This document shows positions 1-6,421 of a DNA stretch of 64,000 nucleotides, one piece after another (positions within the stretch are counted from its first letter, which is position 1; each line of letters begins with the position of its first letter). Made by a program: the position numbers and the translations under genes. Under the pieces are notes generated by a model, which was not told the DNA's origin, made no database searches, and saw nothing but the letters and a program-made list of their open reading frames with translations. This DNA comes from Metallosphaera yellowstonensis MK1 (GTDB lineage: Archaea; Thermoproteota; Thermoprotei_A; Sulfolobales; Sulfolobaceae), in assembly GCF_000243315.1 (NCBI RefSeq), contig NZ_JH597768.1, positions 203,467 to 267,466 on the forward strand, written 5' to 3'.

Positions 1-1
1 C

Positions 2-121
2 TGTGCGAGGATTACGAGGTTCTTTCTCGCTCACCCAAACACTCTCGTAGCCCTCTCACAACAAGTTTTCGCCAACGATGAACTTCCATCTCTAATAATT
101 GCTCCACTACTTATCGAATAG
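2..121 (+). CDS. 3' end of an unrecognised gene (partial)
   Basis: Frame 2 is open from the window edge and stops with TAG at 119-121, giving 39 codons. The peptide begins CARITRFFLAHPNT and ends LIIAPLLIE. Its composition (balanced, with varied hydrophobic and charged residues) looks like real protein rather than chance reading, and codon use is like the chromosomal background. I do not recognise the family. About 100 bp later the IS256-type element begins, so this gene lies just outside the AT-rich island. It could also be a gene remnant. Confidence 0.4.
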   Translation, partial: CARITRFFLAHPNTLVALSQQVFANDELPSLIIAPLLIE

Positions 122-189
122 GATGACCGTATGAGAACACTCCCACATATTGTGATCAACCCAATACTCAAACAAATCTCTCTTTAGCA

Positions 190-225
190 ATGTTAATTGG
201 TAATAGAAGACTAAGGGATGATTTT
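190..225 (+). pseudogene. Possible 5' stub of the membrane gene cut by the IS256 element
   Basis: An ATG at 190 opens a 12-codon frame (MLIGNRRLRDDF) that runs straight into the left inverted repeat of the insertion sequence. On the far side of the element, from about 1423, a frame is open into a membrane protein. Joining the two is speculative: I see no target-site duplication that proves a simple insertion, and the stub is too short to recognise. Confidence 0.25.
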
Positions 226-1423
226 GGGCGATTCAGGGCTCCATTGCGATTTCTATTTGTTTCTATAGAATGAAAGTGACTTAATTGATCCTACATTAGT
301 AACACTAAAAAGGGGACGAGCGCTAGGTCATACCATGAGATCTCTATCCAATCACGTGGTGACCTCGCTCGTCCCCGAGTTACTTGGGAAGGACGCGCTA
401 TTAAATGAAACGGTGGCTGAGATCGAGAGGAGGGCCCTGGAGGAGGCGGAGAGGACCTCCCCCAGGTACGCTAGGGGGAAGGAGGTGAGGAGGAGGGGTT
501 ACGCCAGGTACAGGTTCTTGAAGGGGTTCAGGGTCTCCCTCCTGGGGAGGAGGGTAGTGTACGGGCTGGAGTGGGTCACGGTGAGGTTGCCCGTGCTGTA
601 CAGGGGAGGGGAGAGGGTGAGGACGAGGGTGGAGGAGGAGCTGCTCAGGGAGGAGGGGGTGGTGCTCAGGGCCCTCCTCCTGCTCTACTCCGTGTTGGGA
701 GGGAAGTTGAACGCCAAGCTCTGGACCCAGGAGCTGGAGGTGAGGGGGGACTTCAAGTACGTGGTCGTGGACGGGAAGTACGTGAAGTTGAGGGGAGGGA
801 GGAGGGGGGTCCTCTTAATCGCGTTGGGACTCACTGACCACGGTGTGAGGGCCGTGCTTGACGTGGTCCTGACCGGGGAGGAGGACGTCGTGAGCTACTG
901 GGACCTCCTGGTGAGGCTGTGGAGGAGGTACAACCTCACCCTGGTCGTAGCCGACGGGGTGAAGGCCCTGGACGAGGCCATCTCCCGCTCCGGGATCAAG
1001 GTCGCGAGGCAGACCTGCCTGGTCCACCTCAAACGGAGGGTGGACAGGAGGGTGAGGGTCTTGCTGGACCTCCTCCTCTCCCTCGCCGAGTCCGTCCCCA
1101 CCCGTGGCTCTCCCCTCCTCTCCTACCTCCTCGCCCCCAGGGAGCTCTGGCCCCTCCTCAGGTCGAACAACCTGGCCGAGTCCTTCAACTCCCTCCTGGA
1201 GAGGAGGAGGTTCGGGAAGTGCCACTCCCCCTGGAGGATACTCCAGATCGCCCGGGCCATAGCCCTCAACTACAACCTCTCGACCTGTTATCTCATCATT
1301 GTAATAATATTACAAGAACCCTTATTTCTTCGTGATATGATCAAATATATTCAGTAATTCCTTCATTGAATAAGTCTAAACCGAGAGATATATTACAATT
1401 TGCAAAGGAGCCCTGAATCACCC
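226..1423 (+). mobile_element. IS256-family insertion sequence
   Basis: Imperfect terminal inverted repeats of about 25 bp bound the element: the left end reads GGGCGATTCAGGGCTCC from 226 and the right end reads the complement of GGGTGATTCAGGGCTCC up to 1423. Inside is one intact DDE transposase. Direct target repeats are not visible at these boundaries (GATTTT-side versus TGGCTT-side), so the flanks may have been rearranged. The element is G+C rich and sits at the left edge of the AT-rich mer region, interrupting a membrane-protein frame on its right. Confidence 0.85.
335..1357 (+). CDS. IS256-family (MULE-type) transposase
   Basis: The 340-aa product is the only gene of the insertion sequence and would catalyse cut-and-paste transposition. 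A catalytic triad is visible: Asp146 in VVVDGKYVK, Asp207 in VVADGVKAL and Glu282 in NNLAESFNSLLE, with the C/H pair of CLVHLKRR at 228-231 as in IS256/mutator enzymes. Bacterial IS256 transposases are nearer 400 aa; the spacer between the second Asp and Glu is shorter here. The last 35 or so codons become abruptly AT rich, possibly an altered C-terminus. No frameshifts are seen, so the enzyme may be active. Confidence 0.85.
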   Translation: MRSLSNHVVTSLVPELLGKDALLNETVAEIERRALEEAERTSPRYARGKEVRRRGYARYRFLKGFRVSLLGRRVVYGLEWVTVRLPVLYRGGERVRTRVEEELLREEGVVLRALLLLYSVLGGKLNAKLWTQELEVRGDFKYVVVDGKYVKLRGGRRGVLLIALGLTDHGVRAVLDVVLTGEEDVVSYWDLLVRLWRRYNLTLVVADGVKALDEAISRSGIKVARQTCLVHLKRRVDRRVRVLLDLLLSLAESVPTRGSPLLSYLLAPRELWPLLRSNNLAESFNSLLERRRFGKCHSPWRILQIARAIALNYNLSTCYLIIVIILQEPLFLRDMIKYIQ

Positions 1424-2085
1424 TGGCTTTTTCATCTCTAGTTTTCTGGCTTGCTCAGCCATCTTTAATCACATCTTTTTTAACTAGTTTATTATTTTGG
1501 GAAGGGCTTTTCATTTTAACTTATACCTTGATTGGTAATATATTTGTTAAAAATAAGATATTCTATATAACTTTAGGAGTTTATTTAATTTTTCATTTAT
1601 TCATCTTCGGAATTTATTTTGTGGCACTCTCAGGATTTGTCAATGGATTTTACGCAGGTATAGGTTATAGTGTGTATACGAGCAGGGACTTATGGAGTTT
1701 TGTAAATTATATTTCCTTTAGTCCAGCTATATTCTTTTTCATAGGCGATATTGAAGTAGATATTATACCTATAATACTATATTACGGCATAATCATTGGA
1801 AGTCTTCTAGGATATGGTTTTTCAACTGTTAGGGGACAGAAAAAAGTTTTAGGTGTTGTGGGTGGAATTAGCCTAGCTTCGGCATCAACTTGTTGTGCAT
1901 CAGTTCCAACAATAATTACATTAGCAATATTTTCATCTGATACATCATTACTTTTAACAATTCTTAGATTTTTCGGAAATCCGATAGGCTATGCACTAAT
2001 TTTTTACATTTTACCCACTATTTCTGTTTTTGCAATTTATCATATTACAAATGCTTTAAGGAAAGCTAGGGTCCTAAGGAGTTAA
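1423..2085 (+). pseudogene. MerT-like membrane protein, 5' end disrupted by IS256
   Basis: The frame stays open from the IS right end (about 1423) to the TAA at 2083-2085. A TTG at 1528 gives a 185-aa product, but the upstream residues (AFSSLVFWLAQPSL onward) are also membrane-like, so the natural start was probably lost upstream of the IS. The protein has four to five hydrophobic segments. The motif SASTCCASVP at Cys122-Cys123 (numbered from TTG) resembles the vicinal cysteines in the first membrane helix of MerT-type mercuric ion importers. With merA and a merB-like gene nearby, Hg(II) uptake is a reasonable inference, not proven. Translation from TTG 1528 might still give a shortened protein. 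Confidence 0.5.
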
Positions 2086-2197
2086 GGATTGTAAAAAATA
2101 AGGATAATTATATAATCTTCCTTATGTTATTTTCTTAATTTTTTCTACTATCTTATCTTCTCTTCTTGCAATTAAAGTCTATAACATTTTTACGCAA

Positions 2198-2372
2198 TTA
2201 TTCGTTATCTTTAACCACTTCTAATCCTTTAATTACTATCAAATAAGCTGAGGATGTATGCCGTGACAATAGTTTCCGATAAGCCGTGAAATTTAGATTA
2301 TTTACCATCATTTAAAATTCCTAAATCTTTTAATGCTATTAAGTAAGCTGGTGTAGTGTGACTATCAAAGTT
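2198..2372 (-). pseudogene. Two tandem diverged C-terminal gene fragments
   Basis: On the minus strand two short frames end about 100 bp apart. The one ending at 2298-2300 reads DSHTTPAYLIALKDLGILNDGK then stop; the one ending at 2198-2200 reads SRHTSSAYLIVIKGLEVV and on to stop. They are clearly related in both DNA and protein, so the tail of one gene was duplicated here. I do not recognise the parent protein. Frame continuity upstream is lost in both, so they are remnants. Confidence 0.35.
2262..2312 (+). repeat. Fragment resembling the left end of the IS607-type element
   Basis: The sequence around AGTTTCCGATAAGCCGTGAA closely matches the segment at 51201-51252 that precedes the serine-recombinase start of the IS607-type element (AGTTTCCGATAGACCGTAAA), over about 45 bp including the following ATTATTT and ATCAT. 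No recombinase frame follows here. It is best read as a remnant end or a previously occupied site. Confidence 0.4.
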
Positions 2373-2378
2373 TATAAA
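2371..2378 (+). promoter_or_regulatory. TATA box for the candidate structured RNA
   Basis: TTTATAAA lies about 28 bp before the first stem of the structured segment starting near 2400. The spacing is that of an archaeal core promoter, and there is no convincing coding frame downstream on this strand. Confidence 0.45.
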
Positions 2379-2399
2379 CCTTCACATTAACATTTTATT

Positions 2400-2567
2400 G
2401 AAGGGTGCCACTATGAAGTCTATGAGCAATGTGAGGCGGAGTAAGGCACCCAATGAAACTCCCCATGTCCTTGAAGGGAGTTAGTCCCGTAGACGGCATG
2501 GGGAGGGAAGAAGAGTGATGAGGCCGAGTGATTAATAGTCACGATGAAGGCCGAACTCTAATTTTTA
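2400..2567 (+). ncRNA. Candidate structured non-coding RNA, about 165 nt
   Basis: The segment has no supported reading frame but three pairing units: GGGTGCC (2403-2409) with GGCACCC (2445-2451); CTCCCCATG (2459-2467) with CATGGGGAG (2497-2505), a perfect 9-bp stem; and GTGA/TCAC (2528-2531, 2539-2542). The last hairpin is flanked by a direct repeat, GATGAGGCCGA and GATGAAGGCCGA. A TATA box sits at 2371 and a T-rich run (ATTTTTATG, 2561-2569) follows, as expected for an independent archaeal transcript. It is more G+C rich than its surroundings. I cannot assign a family; RNase P, SRP and standard C/D guide RNA patterns do not fit. A mobile-element end is the main alternative. Confidence 0.45.
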
Positions 2568-2702
2568 TGCTTAGTTTATATTTTGTGTATTCCCTATGTA
2601 TTATGTGTCATTAGCTTTGATACCTATTGATTATAAAATTAAAAATAAAAATTATTTATAATAATGATTATTATATAAAATGTTTACATCGTATAAAAAT
2701 GT

Positions 2703-2906
2703 TTATCGTTTTATAAATTTATCAACTACATCTTTATAATCATTACATGAAACACTATGTTTAGATACTAAAGGCCATTTTCCATGATATATATAACACT
2801 CTATGCCAATATTTTGTCTTAATCTAATTGCAAGCCTGCCTGGCATTTTACATTTATTGCAAATAACCTCTATCTTAGTATTAATGAATTTACTTTTCCT
2901 TTCCAC
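2703..2906 (-). CDS. Small Cys/His protein, unknown function
   Basis: The 67-aa product starts with GTG at 2906, preceded by GGGAG at a suitable ribosome-binding distance. Cysteines at 16 and 19 (ICNKC), 37 and 53, with His41 and His49, could make a small metal-binding fold. It is AT rich like the rest of the island and lies between the structured RNA and the mercury genes. I recognise no family. A metal-responsive or metal-binding role is only suggested by context. Confidence 0.5.
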   Translation of the reverse strand: MERKSKFINTKIEVICNKCKMPGRLAIRLRQNIGIECYIYHGKWPLVSKHSVSCNDYKDVVDKFIKR

Positions 2907-3146
2907 ACATTACTCCCAATGATATTAATATTAAATTTTATTCCCTTTCTTTGATTTGTGGGTTAGTTGAACTTTCTTAGTTCTTAAGCTAGATGAATTG
3001 CAATAAATTCTAAACTAATCCAGATTAAAAGTTAGTTATCGTTCTCTCTGAGAAAAATTGAATGATTCATAAAGAACCTTTTCTTTCATCTAATTAGATA
3101 ATTTAATAAAAAAACTACTTATGTCTTATTATCGTTAACAACAATG

Positions 3147-3263
3147 TTAGTGAGAATGGCCATGATGTTCATGGGAATGATGTTCTCTCATGTGTTTCTC
3201 TGCTTCTTCTTTTGATTTGAATGTCATTCCACATGCCTCACATTTGTATTCCTCTTTTGCCAT
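3147..3263 (-). CDS. 38-aa C2H2 zinc-finger protein with His-rich tail
   Basis: The small frame runs from ATG 3263 to TAA 3147-3149. Residues 8-29 form a classic finger, C-x2-C-x12-H-x3-H (YKCEACGMTF then EKHMREHH), and the tail HSHEHHGHSH is extremely histidine rich. It is divergent from merA and shares the intergenic region holding the palindrome at 3306-3325; its own TATA-like TTTATATT lies at 3297-3304 and AGGTGA precedes the start. A role in metal sensing or buffering next to mercury genes is plausible. Short C2H2 proteins are common in Sulfolobales, so the finger itself is not unusual. Confidence 0.7.
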   Translation of the reverse strand: MAKEEYKCEACGMTFKSKEEAEKHMREHHSHEHHGHSH

Positions 3264-3305
3264 TCATATTTCACCTAGATTAACATATCTTTAAAAAATA
3301 TAAAG

Positions 3306-3325
3306 TTTACCACCATGGTGGTAAA
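3306..3325. promoter_or_regulatory. Perfect 20-bp palindrome, candidate shared operator of merA and the zinc-finger gene
   Basis: TTTACCACCATGGTGGTAAA is a perfect inverted repeat located just upstream of the TATA boxes of two divergent genes (CTTAAATA at 3333-3340 for merA; TTTATATT, 3297-3304, for the minus-strand gene). A dimeric repressor or activator bound here would control both. No regulator of the MerR or ArsR type is visible in the window. Confidence 0.6.
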
Positions 3326-3332
3326 TGAAAAA

Positions 3333-3368
3333 GCTTAAATAACTGTATATATGAATATATGTTCATAG
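3333..3368 (+). promoter_or_regulatory. merA core promoter with second inverted repeat at the start site
   Basis: CTTAAATA (3333-3340) lies about 30 bp before the GTG start of merA at 3369, so the mRNA would be leaderless or nearly so. Between them is an inverted repeat TATGAA (3350-3355) and TTCATA (3362-3367) separated by six bases, which would overlap the transcription start and could be a repressor site. Confidence 0.5.
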
Positions 3369-4802
3369 GTGAAAATATTGAAGAAATATGATCTTTTAAT
3401 TATAGGTTGTGGGGCAAGCGGATTTGCTACTGCAATAAAAGCTTCAGAACTTACGGAGGGTAAGATTAAAATAGGGATAGTCTGCAAGGGATTATTGGGT
3501 GGAACATGCGTTAATGTAGGTTGTGTCCCAAGTAAATATTTAATAGAAATTACAAATAAATATTACTTATCCAGAAAAAAATTTATTGGATTAGAATTAT
3601 CTGCAAAAATAAATTTCACTGATATTATGGGTGGATTAAAAAAGGTTGTTAAGGAATTAAGAGAAGAGAAGTATGAGAAAGTTCTTAATTATTATTCCAA
3701 TGTGGATTTAATAAAAGGAGATGTAACTTTCATTGAACCTAATAAAATAAGAGTTAATACAGAAAAAGGAGAACAAGAATTAAGTGGTTCTAAAATTATA
3801 ATAGGGGTAGGTTCTAGACCAGCGATACCCCCTATACAAGGACTTCAAAATGTAGGTTATATAACAAGTGATACGGTTTGGGATTTAAAAGAACTTCCAC
3901 ATTCTCTATTAGTGATAGGAGGTGGAGCTATAGGACTTGAAATAGGGCAAGCTTTAGCTAGATTAGGATCTGAGGTTACAGTAGTAGAGGTTATGGATAG
4001 AATACTGCCTAGTCCTTATTTTGAACCAGAAATTAGCTATGCATTAACTGATTATTTAGAAGATGAAGGACTAAATATTTACACTAAATCTACAGTGACT
4101 ATGGTTAGTAAAGAAGGAGACACGAAAGTAGTAGAGATTAGTACTAAGCGTGGAAAACAAAGACTAGAAGTGGATGAGATATTAGTAGCTACAGGGCGTA
4201 GACCTAATACAGAGAATTTAGAGCTTGAAAAAGCTGGAATAACAACAGATCAAAAAGGCTATATTTTAGTAGATAAATTCTTACAAACATCTAACCCTAT
4301 AGTATATGCTGCTGGCGATTGCATAGCTAAAAGTTTAATGCTTGAAACTCTTGCAGCCAAGGAAGGTGTATTAGCAGCTACTAACGCTATAAAAGGGAAT
4401 ATAGAAACCATAGATTATTCTACCACGCCAATAGTAGTATTTACAGATCCTCAAGTTGCTTCTGTTGGTTTAACGGAAGATGAACTTATGAAGAGGGAAA
4501 AAGTATGCTCTTGTAGAATCTTAAAATTAGATTATGTTGCTAAAGCTAGGTTAATCGGAGATACTAGGGGTTTCGTTAAACTAGTTGTTAATCCTAAAGA
4601 TGGTACAGTAGTTGGTGTTCATATCCTTTCTCCCCTAGCCTCTGAAATAATAATGGAAGGCGTAATGCTTGTAAAAAATAAAGTTAAATTAGAAGAATTA
4701 GTAGAAACTACTCATGTATTTCCTACAATATCAGAAAGCATAAAGTTAGCTGCACAATCCTTTATCAGAGATCCATCTAAGATGAGCTGCTGCGTGGAGT
4801 GA
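3369..4802 (+). CDS. merA: Mercuric reductase
   Basis: The 477-aa flavoprotein would reduce Hg(II) to volatile Hg(0) with NADPH in the cytoplasm. It has the pyridine nucleotide-disulfide oxidoreductase layout: FAD site IIGCGASGFA near residue 11, redox pair GGTCVNVGCVPSK (Cys47, Cys52), NAD(P) site VIGGGAIGLEIG, FAD site VYAAGDC, and a C-terminal dimerisation domain. The decisive feature is the vicinal C-terminal pair Cys474-Cys475 in KMSCCVE, diagnostic of MerA rather than dihydrolipoamide dehydrogenase. The N-terminal NmerA domain is absent, as in other archaeal MerA. Start is GTG with a TATA box about 30 bp upstream. The 45-aa gene follows after 5 bp. Confidence 0.93.
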   Translation: MKILKKYDLLIIGCGASGFATAIKASELTEGKIKIGIVCKGLLGGTCVNVGCVPSKYLIEITNKYYLSRKKFIGLELSAKINFTDIMGGLKKVVKELREEKYEKVLNYYSNVDLIKGDVTFIEPNKIRVNTEKGEQELSGSKIIIGVGSRPAIPPIQGLQNVGYITSDTVWDLKELPHSLLVIGGGAIGLEIGQALARLGSEVTVVEVMDRILPSPYFEPEISYALTDYLEDEGLNIYTKSTVTMVSKEGDTKVVEISTKRGKQRLEVDEILVATGRRPNTENLELEKAGITTDQKGYILVDKFLQTSNPIVYAAGDCIAKSLMLETLAAKEGVLAATNAIKGNIETIDYSTTPIVVFTDPQVASVGLTEDELMKREKVCSCRILKLDYVAKARLIGDTRGFVKLVVNPKDGTVVGVHILSPLASEIIMEGVMLVKNKVKLEELVETTHVFPTISESIKLAAQSFIRDPSKMSCCVE

Positions 4803-4807
4803 GTCTT

Positions 4808-4945
4808 ATGACAATAAAAAGAAGTAAATATTATACGATAAGAAGAACGTTTATTTGCAATTCTGGTTACGGAATTTTTGAATGTGAAGATGAAACTAAA
4901 TGCGCCCTAATAGCCTGTACTTACATAAGAGATGAGACTACATGA
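4808..4945 (+). CDS. 45-aa four-cysteine protein in the mer operon
   Basis: ATG 4808 follows the merA stop by 5 bp, and the TGA overlaps the ATG of the MerB-like gene (ATGA at 4942-4945), so it is clearly an operon member. The peptide has cysteines at 17, 26, 32 and 37 (FICNS, FECED, KCALIAC), which could bind Hg(II) or zinc. It might be comparable to the small MerI/MerH-type proteins of Sulfolobus mer operons, but I cannot match it to either. No signal peptide or membrane helix is seen. Confidence 0.7.
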   Translation: MTIKRSKYYTIRRTFICNSGYGIFECEDETKCALIACTYIRDETT

Positions 4946-5367
4946 GCGAAGAGATTCTCAATAAGATAACTTCACATAGACCAACTAACTTTAAGATAAT
5001 TGAGCAAGATAGTAAGGAAATATATGTCTATTGCGCATTGGATGTACTTCTATATGCTGCACTTACTTGTAATGATATTATAGTAGAAACTACATTATCG
5101 GGTGAAAATACCAGGTTTAAATTAGATGCTAACAGTGAACTTATATTATCATTTATAAATCCACATGATGCAGAAAAACTTCCACCTTCATATAATACAC
5201 CATCAACTATTTGCCCTTATTCAAGATTTTTCACTAATTTAGAGGAATTCGAAAGCTGGAGAAACACTCTCCCAGAAGAGATTAGACATTTAGTTATTCC
5301 CATAAGTGTAAAGGAGGCCCTCTTCATAATCAAAAGATACGTTATCTCTTCATTAGATAATGGATGA
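4942..5367 (+). CDS. Compact MerB-like organomercurial lyase
   Basis: The 141-aa product matches the catalytic core of alkylmercury lyase: CALD at 31-34 places Cys31 and Asp34 where MerB has Cys96 and Asp99, and TICPYSRFF supplies Cys91 at the position of Cys159 in the MerB SFCCHVHFF motif. The downstream pattern of a charged linker, then VIPISVKEAL, parallels the MerB end LAIVSVHEAF. Classical MerB is about 212 aa with an N-terminal winged-helix-like domain; that domain is missing here, as are the equivalents of Cys117 and Cys160. It would cleave C-Hg bonds and hand Hg(II) to MerA. The ATGA overlap upstream and the overlap with the next gene support one transcript. Confidence 0.7.
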   Translation: MSEEILNKITSHRPTNFKIIEQDSKEIYVYCALDVLLYAALTCNDIIVETTLSGENTRFKLDANSELILSFINPHDAEKLPPSYNTPSTICPYSRFFTNLEEFESWRNTLPEEIRHLVIPISVKEALFIIKRYVISSLDNG

Positions 5368-5542
5368 GATTATGAATTCCTCACTTTTCATAAGTAATAC
5401 TATAGTATTAATTGTAGGATTAATACTGATAAGTTTAGGACATAGTAATGGATTAAGGGCAGTAGCAGGAGCATTAGTTATCTTAATATTTAGTATAATA
5501 TTTAGTAAGATATTTAAGAATTTTTCTGTGAATTTCATTTAA
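5360..5542 (+). CDS. Small two-helix membrane protein in the mer region
   Basis: The 60-aa product starts with ATG 5360, overlapping the last codons of the MerB-like gene by 8 bp. Two hydrophobic stretches (TIVLIVGLILISLG and AVAGALVILIFSIIF) separated by HSNGLR suggest a hairpin membrane protein. It has no cysteines, so it is not a typical mercuric transporter. Operon position suggests an accessory role; function unknown. Confidence 0.55.
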   Translation: MDEIMNSSLFISNTIVLIVGLILISLGHSNGLRAVAGALVILIFSIIFSKIFKNFSVNFI

Positions 5543-5562
5543 ATATGAAGAGGTCATAATAG

Positions 5563-6324
5563 TTGAATTTTTTGTTAGATTACTGGTATGTATTCCCTAT
5601 TTCAGCGCTTACATCTTTATTTAGAAATAAAACAAGATATAAATATGCACCACTATTATGTATACTCCTTATTTTAACTGTGCCTCCTTTATTTCCACCA
5701 AGTCCTTTAGGACTATTGGCAATTACTAACGTTCAAATTAACGATTGCATTGCATTAAGGAAATTCATCAAACAAAAAATTAATCGTTTATCTTCTCTTA
5801 ACTTTACAGAATTAGTTGAGATTCTTTTACCTGTAAGTATCGGATCCTTATTGTTATTATTTTATGGATGTAAGGAAGGGTTTGTATTATACTCTTTTGC
5901 TTCGACATCATTTACATTGTTATATATGCTAAGATTACGCATTAAAAATCTAGGTAATACAGGGCCAAAAGAATATAATCCCTTAGGAATTATGATAGCT
6001 AAATATTTCTCTTTAATAGTACTTTCAACTTCTTCATATGGATTTCCCTATTGTCATTTAGAAAGATACAAACTTGAAAAATTAGCCTTAGCAACGCTAA
6101 GTGCAGCGTTAATTAACGTAATAATAACATTAATAAAAATAGGTCCATCATTTCTCCAAATTAACTTGCTAATATTAATAATTGGAGGAACCATGACTGG
6201 TAATTACATTTCTAATGTATGGGGAAAAGAAGAGTTACAAGCACTATCTACTTTATACCATTATATATCGCTTATAATAGGTTTTATTACAATATTCTTG
6301 GAAATATTTTTAAAAATTATTTAA
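5563..6324 (+). CDS. Multi-pass membrane protein, unknown function
   Basis: The 253-aa product begins at TTG 5563, preceded by GAGGT at 5550-5554. It shows about six hydrophobic segments, a basic loop RLRIKNLGNTGPKEYNP and single cysteines in several helices (residues near 33, 62, 115, 168) but no CC pair. It ends the AT-rich plus-strand gene series beginning at merA and is followed by the IS4-like element. I do not recognise the family; a transport role associated with mercury or another metal is only inferred from position. Confidence 0.6.
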   Translation: MNFLLDYWYVFPISALTSLFRNKTRYKYAPLLCILLILTVPPLFPPSPLGLLAITNVQINDCIALRKFIKQKINRLSSLNFTELVEILLPVSIGSLLLLFYGCKEGFVLYSFASTSFTLLYMLRLRIKNLGNTGPKEYNPLGIMIAKYFSLIVLSTSSYGFPYCHLERYKLEKLALATLSAALINVIITLIKIGPSFLQINLLILIIGGTMTGNYISNVWGKEELQALSTLYHYISLIIGFITIFLEIFLKII

Positions 6325-6421
6325 AAGTAAAAGTTAGGAAAAATTTGTATTTTAATAATTAATATATCGGCTTTAATTCTCATATTCTCTGACCATTTTC
6401 TAAAGTATATTTTGTCTTAAA

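Noticed and set aside
571-1335. Several open frames on both strands inside the IS256 transposase (for example 815-1225 minus, 919-1335 plus)
   Set aside because: They are shadows of a G+C-rich gene, with proline/glycine/arginine-rich composition and no motifs; the DDE triad defines the real frame.
2515-2554. Possible C/D box guide RNA (GTGATGA and CGATGAA segments)
   Set aside because: No proper D boxes (CTGA) at the required spacing; CCGA is present instead and the spacers are too short.
5353-5538. 61-aa minus-strand frame
   Set aside because: Antisense to the small membrane protein at 5360-5542, whose hydrophobic pattern and operon overlap are the better explanation.
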